Source: Gnetum montanum
Taxonomy: Eukaryota; Streptophyta; Gnetopsida; Gnetales; Gnetaceae
Assembly (NCBI GenBank): GCA_015680685.1
Contig: MNCI01003327.1
Span: 2,738-28,480 of the forward strand
Length of the DNA stretch: 25,743 nt
Reading direction: 5' to 3'
The notes under the pieces: model-generated
Told to the model about the DNA's origin: nothing
What the model saw: the letters and a program-made list of their open reading frames with translations, nothing else
Databases searched by the model: none
Position numbers and translations under genes: made by a program
Shown here: one piece after another, positions 10,385-19,095 of the stretch
Position numbering within the stretch: the first letter of the stretch is position 1
How the letters are laid out: each line of letters begins with the position of its first letter

Positions 10385-11222
10385 ATTTTCAATTCATCGA
10401 GACATGTCCCCAATGGAAATCCTTTAGTTGGACATGAATTTATCATTACTGCAATAAAGTATTTTACCAAATGTTTGAAAGCAATATCGTTACACTTAAT
10501 AATTGTTCACTATGTATGTTACTTTATACTTGAAAATAACATAACATGGTTTGTTGTACCTTTAACAGTAGTAACATATAATGGCCCATAGTTCCAAATT
10601 AAGGACATAAAAAACATGTGCAAAAAATGAGTATTCAACCTTCCTTTTCAACCTCTTACTATCATCAAGCAAATGCTCAAGTTAAACCAAGTAACAAAAC
10701 TATCATCAACCTTATTAAGAAAATGGTGGTTGACAATATATAAAAATGGCATGAACAACTCCTTTATACTTTATAGGCATATAGTACAACATTTTGAACA
10801 ACAATAGAAGTAATGCCTTACAACTTAGTGTATGGGTTGGAAGCAATTTTACTACTCAAATTGCAAGTTTCATCACTAGGTATGGCATTAACAAATTGTT
10901 TCTTTGATAAGCAAAATAACAAATTACATATAATTGATCTTAATTTTCTTGAAGAATAATGTTTAAAACCATATAAATAAATTCAATGATGTTGAAAATG
11001 TTTCCATTATAAATATTACTACAATCTTAACAATTGTAATCTTACTCTTAGTAGTAAAGTTCTTAAGTATCTAATCCATCTAATAAATTTTCACGTAATT
11101 GAGAAGGTCCATATGTTGTCACTAAAGTCTTTAGTAACAGTGCATTTAAATTAGTTGATATGAATGGTAATGAGCTGCTAAATTTTATTAATCATGTATA
11201 TTTAAAATCTTATTATAGTTAA
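10385..11222 (+). pseudogene. Element III integrase and C-terminal remnant
   Basis: The frame starting near 10420 reads GHEFIITAIKYFTKCLKAIS, then ENNITWFVVPLTVVTYNGP (10530-10590). This is a Tat-lineage integrase core with the second catalytic Asp replaced by Tyr (VTYNG for the usual TDNG). In a shifted frame HQANAQVKPSNKTI (about 10664-10705) carries Lys where the catalytic Glu should be, then MPYNLVYGLEAILLLKLQVS (from 10813). At 11100-11222 the tail reads EGPYVVTKVFSNSAFKLVDM then NGNELLNFINHVYLKSYYS, closing at TAG. This GPYVV...DMNGNEL...YLKxYY ending is characteristic of Tat/Retand/Ogre-type Ty3 elements. Many stops and frameshifts are present. Confidence 0.75.
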
Positions 11223-12049
11223 TTTTACATTTGCTAATTTCTTTTATTATCAGTTTTTCTTATTCTTTGATTTTATTTTCACTTATAGGCATGTGTTGAA
11301 TAAGTGAAGATTAGGCTTAGAAAAAGTTCATAAAAGCAAATGAAGACTTGGTAATCAAGTGAATTTCAAATCTTATGAAACATAAAACATGTTATTTAAA
11401 GCAAACAATTATAACACAGAGATCATCAAATCAAGGTTGATGTAAATGATTACATCTTCGTATGATTGAGAATTGAAGGTAAAAGAAAAAAAGGTAACTA
11501 CAATAGTTGATATCTAAGAATTTCCTTAAAGACATCACAAAAATGTCCTACATCTTAAACAATCTCTTGTATTATGATATCTTGGAAGTTTGATCTCTTT
11601 GGATGATGCATCATTTTGACTAGGATAGCTATCAAAAGAGCCAAAGTTTTCTTTTCTTATCTCCATTCCCTACTAATGAAGCGTAACAAATACAAAAAAT
11701 TCAAATGTTGCATCAATGTAAATGCATCAACTCCCAATATATCCATCATCCACATTTATGGTATCATTTAGTCATTAAGTAGCCAAATTTTGTGAGTTTG
11801 TTTTCTATTTTCTTGTAGCAGGATGCCCACAATGTGAAATTAAGTTTATTGTCCAACATCTTTATTCAAATGGATTGTACTTGGACACATTCATAGCAAC
11901 AATAAAAATTGATATGGATTTAATTTTAGTACCTCTCAACATTTTTTACTACTTTCCTAGCATAGAATTTACATTTTCATATACATTAAATCATGGAAAA
12001 ATAAGTTTCACATGATATCAAGCATTAAACTCACATTTTATGTGGTGGT

Positions 12050-12480
12050 TAGACACTTGGTTCACCCAATAATGTACTTGCTTGGTAATCCTAGTAGTTA
12101 ATCTAAACATATAAAAACATAATAGAAAGTTTTAGATAGTTTTGTTTTTTCTTTTTCTTTTCTTCTAAGGCAAGATAGCTCAAGGCTAATAGTACAATCC
12201 CTTTCCATACAATACGGTACCTGTGACTCATAAACAAAAAAAGTCCTACCACAAGGCTACTTCACTACTACCATACTACCACACTTAGAAGTGCAAGCAA
12301 GAATCAAACTCACAATCTCCTAACCTAAAGAACACACAATCTCCCAATCGAAAGATGAATGTCCTGACCACTTGCCCAACACCAAGTGTTAACATCATTA
12401 TTTTTACATAGAAATAAACCATAGCAAAAACAATATTAAAGATCATATACCTCAATAGGACTTAACCATGCAAACATATG
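12050..12480 (+). repeat. LTR family A, copy 2 (fragment, interrupted by a SINE)
   Basis: The left part (GACACTTGGTTCACCC at 12051, then TTGGTAATCCTAGTAG from 12083, then ATAAAAACATAATAGAAAG) and the right part (AAAGATCATATACCTCAATA from 12439, then GGACTTAACCATGCAAAC) align in order with the second half of LTR A at 7750-7985. The material between them is the SINE at about 12135-12385. The first half and the 3' end of the LTR are missing. Confidence 0.6.
12135..12385 (-). mobile_element. tRNA-derived SINE, copy 1
   Basis: Read on the minus strand, the 5' end is tRNA-like: GGGCAAGTGGTCAGGACATT (A-box region) followed by GTGAGTTTGATTCTTGC with a degenerate B box (GTTTGATTC, compare GGTTCGANTCC). 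A unique body follows and the copy ends in an A-rich tail (the complement of TTTTTTCTTTTTCTTTTCTT at about 12145-12164). Between the two boxes a segment of about 24 bp is duplicated (GATTGGGAGATTGTG followed by GGTTAGGAGATTGTG). The body word CTTCTAAGTGTGG, just past the B box, is shared with the SINE near 14200. It has no coding capacity; SINEs move with enzymes of LINEs. It sits inside LTR A copy 2. Confidence 0.65.
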
Positions 12481-12489
12481 GCCATGTTA

Positions 12490-13149
12490 CTGAATATATG
12501 GCTATTGCTTTGGCTCATGGCTACCAGCTGTGCGAGTAACCTTGTAAAGCAAAGTAATACGCATCCCAGCCAACAGCCATGAAGAGCAGCCTAAGACTGA
12601 CACAAAAATCGCCATGCAAAACTCGCTCAAATTTAACTTACAAGCCAACCACCTTTACAGAGAGATGTTTATTTGGGGTTGGATCTGCTGTGACTCGGTA
12701 CCTGCCACGTCAAAAGTTTACTACTGCCTATATACCTATCTGCCCATTTTCATCTCCTTTTGCAACTCCTTTGGAAACACAGCGTTCAGTTTTTCGTTAC
12801 CAAATGACTAGGCAATGCAACACTCCATTTTCAAAACATTCAGAGATGAGATTTTTCTGAATTTAGCAGCTGGGCAGTAAAATTTTCGTACCCGGCCGAT
12901 GAACGCAAAAACGTTCAAAGATATAGATTTCTCTGAATTTAGCACCTGGACAATGAAAATTTAATGACTGGGCACTGAGCACAGGAAAAACTGAGCAGCT
13001 GGGCTCAAAACCTTCGAATCATTCAGCAACTTGGCCATCAGCAAACCAGCTCCTCCAGTCAACACTGGATGCATAGCCCAGTGATTTGATCCACCTTGCA
13101 TTCCTATAGCTGGAATAACCAAATCATGATCGCCGCTGGATGTATTTTA
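12490..13149. other. GC-richer segment of unknown origin with an internal 76-bp duplication
   Basis: This 660-bp stretch is visibly less AT-rich than its surroundings and has no recognisable protein. An imperfect tandem duplication with a unit of about 76 bp starts near 12838 and 12914; both units contain ...TCTGAATTTAGCA(G/C)CTGG(G/A)CA. A promoter-like word combination (TGCCACGTCA at 12702-12711, CTATATACCTAT at 12727-12738) occurs in it. It could be captured host DNA or the body of an unclassified element. Confidence 0.4.
12659..12786 (+). repeat. 128-bp exact direct repeat, first copy
   Basis: Identical base for base to 13151-13278 as read by eye, at an offset of 492 bp. It begins AGAGAGATGTTTATTTGGGG and ends GGAAACACAGCGTT. 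In this copy the flanks are unambiguous bases. Confidence 0.9.
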
Positions 13150-13279
13150 NAGAGAGATGTTTATTTGGGGTTGGATCTGCTGTGACTCGGTACCTGCCAC
13201 GTCAAAAGTTTACTACTGCCTATATACCTATCTGCCCATTTTCATCTCCTTTTGCAACTCCTTTGGAAACACAGCGTTN
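13150..13279 (+). repeat. 128-bp exact direct repeat, second copy, bounded by N on both sides
   Basis: The repeat occupies 13151-13278 and single N characters sit exactly at 13150 and 13279. In a region where other repeats are strongly diverged, perfect identity plus N at both joints points to an assembly or gap-filling artefact, not biology. Confidence 0.85.
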
Positions 13280-13675
13280 GTTGGAAACAACTAACTGAAG
13301 CGGTAGATTACAGCACTGAACTAGCAGTTGCTAATTCATAAACTGCACTTTCCGTTTCTATTGCCGATAGTTTTTTGAATTTTCCTTAAAGATAACATCA
13401 GACTTCTAAAAGTTCTATTTCAGTTAATTTTTGCTGTTTCCAATTTTGTAACCCGGGTGAAGCTATTTAAGTCTGCCCTGGGATCCATCATAAATTGTCA
13501 GAGTTAAGAGTTCTCCCATTGCATGAGAGAGAGGCTTCTTCTTGTTCTCTCCTTGTGATGAAGAGAGAAGCTTGTTATTTCCGTTGTTGATAATAAGATT
13601 TTTCTGCAATTACCTGTCGTTCAATTGCTCTTTATTTTCATCTCGTTTCATATTTTGCTGCCAGATCTGCTAACA
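13279..13675 (+). repeat. Copia-type LTR, about 397 bp
   Basis: The sequence starts (N)GTTGGAAACAAC and ends CTGCTAACA, consistent with TGTT...AACA inverted termini if the N is T. A TATA-like TATTTAAG lies at 13464-13471 and a GAGAG/CTTCTT-rich R/U5 follows. Directly after it is a primer-binding site at 13677-13688. The short length and TGTTGGAA start fit plant Copia elements, but no coding sequence is present to prove the superfamily. No second LTR was found, so only the 5' end of an element remains. The true first base is uncertain because of the N. Confidence 0.7.
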
Positions 13676-13676
13676 G

Positions 13677-13688
13677 TGGTATCGGAGC
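13677..13688 (+). promoter_or_regulatory. Primer-binding site for initiator tRNA-Met
   Basis: TGGTATCGGAGC matches the canonical plant retrotransposon site TGGTATCAGAGC at 11 of 12 positions and lies one base after the LTR end, where minus-strand DNA synthesis would be primed. Confidence 0.8.
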
Positions 13689-14094
13689 ATCCAGGTTCAT
13701 AGTCCGTGGAAGTATCACCTCTCTTATCCTTTCATCATAAGGTTCGTGTGGAATTCAATTACGCTAACACTGGCTCTTGTAGCTCTTGTAGCGCGGTGTA
13801 CATCTTTTCCAGAAGGCCGTTACATCAATCTGCAACCTTTTTCAAACACTTCTGATACTGAAACTAAAACATAGAAATTTGATATAGGGATTAGAATTAT
13901 AATTTTGATAAAAGGCAAAAAAAGGGAGAATTCACCTTATAAAATTGAGAGAATATACGAGGAATTCTGGTAATAATCTTTTGTATCCACTTGTACTTTT
14001 ACTTTATTTATTTAGGATTAATGCAGATTAGTGGTTGTGGCAACATCTCCAAGCAACACCATCCGCATGAATCTTTAAGGTTTGATTATTCATT
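13689..14094. other. Decayed leader or spacer after the Copia-type LTR
   Basis: About 400 bp with no recognisable gag or other protein. The first 150 bp may be the untranslated leader of the truncated element; the rest is AT-rich spacer leading into the second SINE. Confidence 0.4.
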
Positions 14095-14276
14095 TCCTCG
14101 AATATTAAAAATAAGGGTTTTAATGAAAGTCATTATGACTTAACTCAAGGTATCAAATACATAGACTAGTCTACTCAATTGTTGCCAAACTTATAAGTGG
14201 AAGTAGGAATTGAACCTACAATTTTCCAACCAAAAGAAGAGTGTCTTAGCCTAAGTACATGACTACTTTTATTAAA
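14095..14276 (-). mobile_element. tRNA-derived SINE, copy 2
   Basis: On the minus strand the head reads GTACTTAGGCTAAGACACTC (A-box region) and then GTAGGTTCAATTCCTACTTC, in which GGTTCAATTCC (14206-14216 on the plus strand as GGAATTGAACC) is a perfect pol III B box of the form GGTTCRANTCC. Just past it, CACTTATAAGTTTGG matches the SINE at 12135-12385 (CACTTCTAAGTGTGG), and a later CCTTGAG is also shared, so the two are members of one family. It is not a tRNA gene: the acceptor and anticodon stems do not pair and there is a unique 3' body. End points are approximate. Confidence 0.6.
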
Positions 14277-14447
14277 ATCTTTTTTTAATAAAAGATTAAT
14301 GGTTTTGAAAGTTTTATTTTTGAACTTTTGGATGCAATAGGACCCAACATGATTAGCTAATTTTTGTTTTTCTTCTTAAATTCTAAATATGCCCTACCAA
14401 ATACATCTTGTAACAACACAATTGGTAAAAAGTTGTGAGTTAGTAGT

Positions 14448-14885
14448 TGATGAGCAAGGAGTAGTCCCTATGCCCAACATTATGAATCATAAGTGTTGCA
14501 CTAGCAATTTAGTTGAATTCTGTGGACTTAAACTCTCTAAATACACAATAACCAAGGTAGTGACTCAAGGACGTGATCATTGTCTTCTTGGCTTCACTTG
14601 TGTAAGTGCACATGTATGGTTAAGTGTAAGCCAAGACACATGATTTATATTTTATTTATATTTTATTAAATTTAACCTAAGTGTAAAATGAAGTAATTAA
14701 TTATAAATTAATCTAAGTAACTATCTAATGCCTTAGTCTAGTTCCTAACATAAGTATCTGAGCCCACCTTCTATACATCATGAACTCATTATGACACTAC
14801 TAGGAATACCAAGCAATAACACTCCTAGGATTACCAAAAGTTAACAGTATGCTCGAGGCGGTCATACTTATGTGTATTACCTAAG
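14448..14885 (-). repeat. LTR family A, copy 3, 3' half (split by Element II)
   Basis: On the plus strand it begins TGATGAGCAAGGAGTAGTCC, the complement of the TCATCA end of LTR A. It continues with CATGTATGGTTAAGTGTAAG (LTR A: CTTACTTAACCATAC), ACTCCTAGGATTACC (complement GGTAATCCTAGGAGT) and GCTCGAGGCGGTCATACTTA (complement of the AGTACGACCACTTTGAGC landmark). It stops at the CTAAG target duplication at 14881-14885. Its continuation is at 25050 to about 25300. The open reading frame at 14389-14643 overlaps it and is not a gene. Confidence 0.75.
14881..14885. repeat. Target-site duplication of Element II, left copy (CTAAG)
   Basis: CTAAG here and at 25050-25054 flank the two LTRs. A 5-bp duplication is the normal footprint of Ty3/gypsy integration. 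Confidence 0.85.
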
Positions 14886-15394
14886 TATAACATCCCATCC
14901 CTTGCTAAGGATGGAAGCAATTGTAAACAATGTAATTAGCCTTCAAATGAAGGGGCTCCTCGTTATGAGAAGTTATGATTATTCATGTATCCCTTGGAAA
15001 AGGGTTTGACCTATGCCATTTAAGGCCCAGTTTAGAGGTTGTGCTGGCATGGAGTTGTAGAGTCGAGATAGGCAAGTAATAGGAGCTAGGTGAAGTGAGA
15101 TAAGAAGGGACTGATCACCCCTTTGGTTGGATAGCCTAACTATGGTGGTAGTGCCGGATTGCCTTTAATGCTTAAGTGCCATAGGAAAATAACCCAAAGG
15201 GCATTACCATACTTTTTCCTATTAATAAATTTTTTTCATTTTCTTCTTTTAAAATCTACAATACCAAGTATTTATTTATCAATTAATTCATTTATTAAGT
15301 ATTTACGTTGTTTTCATTATATTATTTAAGAAAACGATGAACGTGGTAAATTAAGTGATCATATTTTTATGACATTTGATAATGGGATGTCACA
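14886..15394 (+). repeat. 5' LTR of Element II
   Basis: It begins TATAACATCCC (the expected TG start has become TA; the partner LTR reads TGTAACATC) and ends GGGATGTCACA. Over the first 102 aligned bases I count about 16 differences from the 3' LTR, 12 of them transitions. It is 29 bp longer than the 3' LTR, mainly because of a segment around 15139-15170 (ACTATGGTGGTAGTGCC and following) that the other copy lacks. Confidence 0.88.
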
Positions 15395-15631
15395 TTTGCT
15401 CTGAGAGCAAGCCATAATTCAAGAGCCAAAGTTGAAGAAAAAACATTGTTTTATTATTATTATTATTGTAAAACACAACTATATCTAAGAAAAATGCCAA
15501 AATGGAATAAAAATATTATTTTATTTTATTTTATTATGTAACAAAGTAAGAGAAAGTACATCTAAGAAGAATACATAAAAGGAAGAATGAGGAAAGAAGT
15601 AGAACATGGAAAAGATGTAAAATAACTGTGA
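15395..15631. repeat. Microsatellite-rich leader next to the 5' LTR
   Basis: (TTA)n at 15451-15467 and (TTTTA)n at 15516-15536 lie in an AT-rich leader with no gene. On the minus strand this would be the 3' flank of the antisense gene. Confidence 0.6.
15397..15410 (+). promoter_or_regulatory. Degenerate primer-binding site of Element II
   Basis: TGCTCTGAGAGC starts two bases after the 5' LTR and differs from the initiator-Met site TGGTATCAGAGC at three positions. Position supports the call; the changes suggest decay. Confidence 0.55.
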
Positions 15632-17815
15632 TCATTTGTTGCGACTAAACAATTTGAGGAGATCTTTGACTATCTTTAATTATACTTCCCTTTCTTCATC
15701 AGTGGCATTCTTCTTGCTAAGCACTACCTTACATCTAGTCAATCCATCACACAATTATTTGATGTACTCGATCGCACATCTTACCGTAGTTACTGATTCT
15801 TCCTTTCTTTTAAGTTGAGTCTTCAACATATCTATCTATATTGATCGATCATCCATGTCCTTTTGTCATTCCTTCTCTTTTCTCTACATAAACATGACTT
15901 AAATTATGAGTTATGAACAAATCAAGGAAAAGGGGAGAGTAAAAAAAAGAAGTATTTACCTGAAATTAATCATTGTCAATTTAAAGGAATCATTCACAAG
16001 TCTCCAGATGGCAAGTGTAGCATGTTGCACTCTCCAATTCTCCTAAGAGTTGCTTCAGATCTTTTATAGCATCTGAAGCATCCTCAAGAATTGGATGAAA
16101 AGTTAATGGAACTTCAACCTGTATTAAATCATAATCTACCTTGAAGTTGCATGATGAGACTCTCGTAAGTGGTAGACACCCTCACAAAGAGAATAGGGTT
16201 TATTATCAGAAATTCTTTGACTAATACACTAAAGAAGCATGAGTTTTTCTTCAACAGTCACCACTATCTACCCCATCAAATAAGAAGAACCTGAGATAGA
16301 TAAAGAAGAAACCACTAGAACAGACTCAAGAAGTGGTGTTGAAGTTGCTTATGGAAGGGAACCTCTTATAGATGTCGTAGAAAAAGGAGGCATGCCTAGT
16401 GATCTAAATGGAGGAAAGGGAGCCTATTTGGAAGTGGTGCCTATATCATCTCTGTTCATCTCTTGGATAAAGTATTGTCACTCCATAGACATATGCAAGA
16501 CAAAAATCAACATCATACAAAAGAAAGAGGGAAGTATTCAAACCTTTAAATAATTAAAACTTACCTTTGGTTTCTTTTTCTTATCTTGTCTTGTACTTTA
16601 TCGAGTTTGTTAGGGTTGTTGTTGAGCCTATTGTTGGACTTGTTATCTTATAACTACTGGACCAGTAAAACTTTTTCCAGTACGTTGCCTCTACAAAAAG
16701 AAATTTATTAGAAACATAAATAAGGCAATAAACTAAGGTATTTTGTGTGTGTGTGTGTGTGTGTACACCTTAGTAGTAGAAAGTGTGATCTTTTCTTGTA
16801 ATTGAACTATACCAAAGGTCAAAGTACCTTAAACTTCTTCAGTCTATGTAGCTCCAGCCTAGGCACTCTAAATCGGTTCATTCTATAGCCTATATTGCAC
16901 TGTCAAATACATAAAATAAAGAATAATCAACAACAAGGAAATAATAAACACATAAAAATACCTCATTGATTTCTTCCTGATTCTGAGCATGCTATAAAGC
17001 TAGCTAACCTTTCTTGGCATCCATAATCTTACTCCTTATAGCTCTCTCATCTTTAGGAAATTTGGGGCATAATTGGGGATTCTAATGATTAAAACATTTG
17101 TTTGGATGGTCATAACGTATGGTCAAATACATAAACAAGGGTATACAACATAGGGTATAAGATTTGGAAGGATTTTGCTAAATAGTAGTAATTCCAATCA
17201 TGGCATTATACCAGGCCAAGAAACAAGACAATGACCAATCATAAATTTTACCAATTGTGGCACCATGAAATATGTAAATAAAATAAGAATTAACATGGGA
17301 TTAATGTTTATACCACAAAACCTTACTATAAATAAGTAGACATAAATTAAAATGAACCTCATTGATGAAATCTCCATGAACTAATTGGCTTTTGTCAAGA
17401 TAAAAAAAATAATATAATTAGATAGTTCCTTTTTGCAAAATGATTTAAATTTTTAGAAGAAAGCTAATGGAATTAAAGAATCCTCTCCTTGCTGAAAACC
17501 TAAGGTTTTTTGAATATTAGAAGGAAGGATTGTTATTGCTCCAAAAACTAACTGGAAAGTTGAACTTTTCTTACTATTATACTATTCATACCATTTGATG
17601 AGAACGTCTTTGCAATAGAAAAGTTTAAAAATGGGGAAGATAAGTAAATCAAATAATGTTGAAGTTGTAAGGTATTGAAACCCCTCGTTCCCAAGTAAGC
17701 TACGAACACAATCAGAAGTTGAAAGTACATTATTTTAATGTAAAACAATAGTGGCCAATTGAGAGCTACCTGAAGGAGCTTGAGGTAGAGGTAAAACTTG
17801 ATGCTTAGGGGTCAT
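15632..17815 (-). pseudogene. Antisense multi-exon gene inside Element II, plant-mobile-domain-like, decayed
   Basis: Minus-strand protein-like segments run from an ATG at 17815 to a TGA at 15632-15634. Exon 1 (about 17815-17355) reads MTPKHQVLPLPQAPSGSSQL, later VRSLLGNEGFQYLT, VLIKWYE and STFQLVFGAITILPSNIQKT. Exon 2 (about 17260-16968) has HGATIGKIYDWSLSCFLAWY, then FPKDERAIRSKIMDAKKG. Exon 3 starts after TTTGACAG (near 16900) with NRFRVPRLELHRLKKFK. Exon 4 (about 16691-16565) starts after TTTTTGTAG, is Gln- and Lys-rich and ends at a perfect donor (AAAG/GTAAGT). Later segments include PPFRSLGMPPFSTTS, VPLTFHPILEDASDAIKDLK and a charged final exon with KEESVTTVRCAIEYIK. The W...TFxLxxGxITIxxxxIxxxLG pattern and the following Trp/Tyr-rich part resemble the plant mobile domain of PMD/MAIN-type and retroelement-associated proteins. 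This is inference. Nearly all internal stops are TAA, TAG or TGA that one transition would turn into Gln, Trp or Arg. Confidence 0.45.
16744..16764. repeat. (TG)n microsatellite
   Basis: An uninterrupted TG run of about 10 units, in a probable intron of the antisense gene. Confidence 0.9.
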
Positions 17816-17929
17816 GATGAAGATGGGTAGAATCCTTTGATGATAGAAAATTTTCAACCTTCTCTTCTAATAAAATCCTTCAATCTTTTGTTGATATTGA
17901 GTTGTGATGGACAAAGTCTTTCTTCTTCT

Positions 17930-17939
17930 CATATTTATA
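17930..17939 (-). promoter_or_regulatory. TATA box upstream of the antisense gene
   Basis: On the minus strand TATAAATATG lies about 115 bp upstream of the ATG at 17815, a normal spacing for a plant pol II promoter plus short leader. It supports the view that the antisense gene once had its own promoter. Confidence 0.45.
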
Positions 17940-17944
17940 ATACA

Positions 17945-18505
17945 ACCATAAAAATCTTAGTAAAAGTAAAGAGGAAGTTTTAACTTAAGCTAATCAAAGA
18001 TTTCATAAAGCTAACGTTTACCTTTTTTTAAAATATAATGTTCACTTTTTCTGATTTTGTGATTTCTAGGTTCACTCAAATGAAATTATCTTCATCTTAA
18101 CTTGAAGTGCTCTCTGAGATGATTCCAACAATACCAATTTCATCAAAATTTAACTTACGGTTGGAAAGATACGGTAATTCTCAAGTTACATGTAGTTTAA
18201 AATTGAAAAGGTATTTTTATAAAAATTTTAAATTAAAAAAAATGATTTTTTCAAATAATAATTAAAAAAAGGCCAAAGGTCTCAAGTTTAATTCTGAGCC
18301 TCAAAAAATTTCTTATAAATAAAAATCATTATATATATATATATACATAATTTCAAATTTTTTTTGCCCTAGCAGCCAAGGCCATGATCAACCCTTGATG
18401 CCAACCATGGTAGGGGCTATCAAGCTTGTCTAGGGTGGTAGTAGAGCCTCTATAATACTACAGAGGGAATAGCCCTTGGGCTAGCCCCAAGGGCAACCTA
18501 ACACT
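17945..18505. other. AT-rich spacer with possible SINE scrap, (TA)n and a hairpin
   Basis: No gene is seen. GGTCTCAAGTTTAATTCTGA near 18276 resembles a tRNA B-box region and could be a SINE scrap. (TA)n lies at 18330-18345. A 9-bp perfect stem (GCCCTTGGG, 18472-18480, with CCCAAGGGC, 18486-18494, 5-nt loop) precedes the minisatellites. Confidence 0.4.
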
Positions 18506-18739
18506 ATGCACCACACCTACAGCTTCTACTGCCTTCAACCATGTCATGCCTGTGCCTTCTATCATCTACCATTGTGCTTGCCTTCTACTACCTACTACCA
18601 TGCATACCTTCTACTATCTACTGCCTCATTGACCACTACCATGCCACCCACTACCTCGTGCCCACTACCACCATCACATGCCGTTGATCATCACCATCCG
18701 TCCACTATCTGTTGTTGTGCACCTGCTACTACATAGTGC
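18506..18739. repeat. Simple-sequence region rich in CTACTACC / CCTTCTACTA
   Basis: Words such as TTCTACTACCTACTACCATG, TTCTACTATCTACTGCC and CACTACCATGCCACC recur irregularly. The region is open in one plus frame (His, Thr, Ser, Tyr-rich), which follows from composition and not from a real protein. It grades into the 22-bp minisatellite to the right. Confidence 0.6.
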
Positions 18740-19080
18740 TCTACATCTACCACCACAAATTGCTTCCTACATTCCATAAATTTCCTTCCATGTCATTGTA
18801 AACCATCTTCCATGCTACCAAAAACCACCTTCCATGCCATCATAAGCCTCCTCTTGCACTACCACAAATTGCCTCCTATGCTTCCATAAAACACCTCCTG
18901 TGCCACAACAAACTGCTTCTCATGCCACCACAAACTACCTCCTATATTGCCATAAACTACCTCCTATGCCACCACAAACCACCTCCCATGCTACGAAAAA
19001 CTACCTCTCTAGAAGTTACCACAAACTACCTCCTATGCCACAACAAACTACCTCTCTAGATGTCACCAAAAATTGCCTCT
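18740..19080. repeat. Minisatellite 1, period 22 bp
   Basis: The clearest units are ACAAACTACCTCCTATATTGCC, ATAAACTACCTCCTATGCCACC and ACAAACCACCTCCCATGCTACG, near 18920-19000. Two units carry a 3-bp insertion (TCTCTAGAAGTTACC and TCTCTAGATGTCACC types, 25 bp). Units toward the left are more diverged. Tandem arrays inside untranslated regions of plant Ty3 elements are a known phenomenon and can seed satellite DNA. Confidence 0.75.
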
Positions 19081-19095
19081 TTGTTGAACAGATGC

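Larger units (their letters stand above)
8142..12049 (+). mobile_element. Element III: heavily decayed Ty3/gypsy remnant (Tat-like)
   Basis: The only recognisable coding part is the integrase and C-terminal tail at about 10390-11222. Left of it, 8142-9440 is LTR- or leader-like (short repeats, TATA box). From 9440 to 10380 and from 11222 to 12050 the sequence is very AT-rich with no recognisable protein, so gag, protease, RT and RNase H are deleted or decayed past recognition. Neither end is defined. The flanking LTR A copies (7305-8141 and 12050-12480, both plus) could in principle be this element's own LTRs instead of Element I's. Confidence 0.5.

Noticed and set aside
12579-12860. Open frame of 93 codons in the GC-richer segment
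   Set aside because: No recognisable motif; a second overlapping frame is equally open, and part of it is the N-bounded duplication.
14206-14216. tRNA gene suggested by a perfect B box
   Set aside because: No cloverleaf can be folded; it shares a body with another SINE copy.
14389-14643. Open frame of 84 codons
   Set aside because: Lies over the end of LTR A copy 3, which is non-coding in the other copies.
16744-16764. (TG)n as a regulatory or Z-DNA element
   Set aside because: An ordinary microsatellite with no supporting context.
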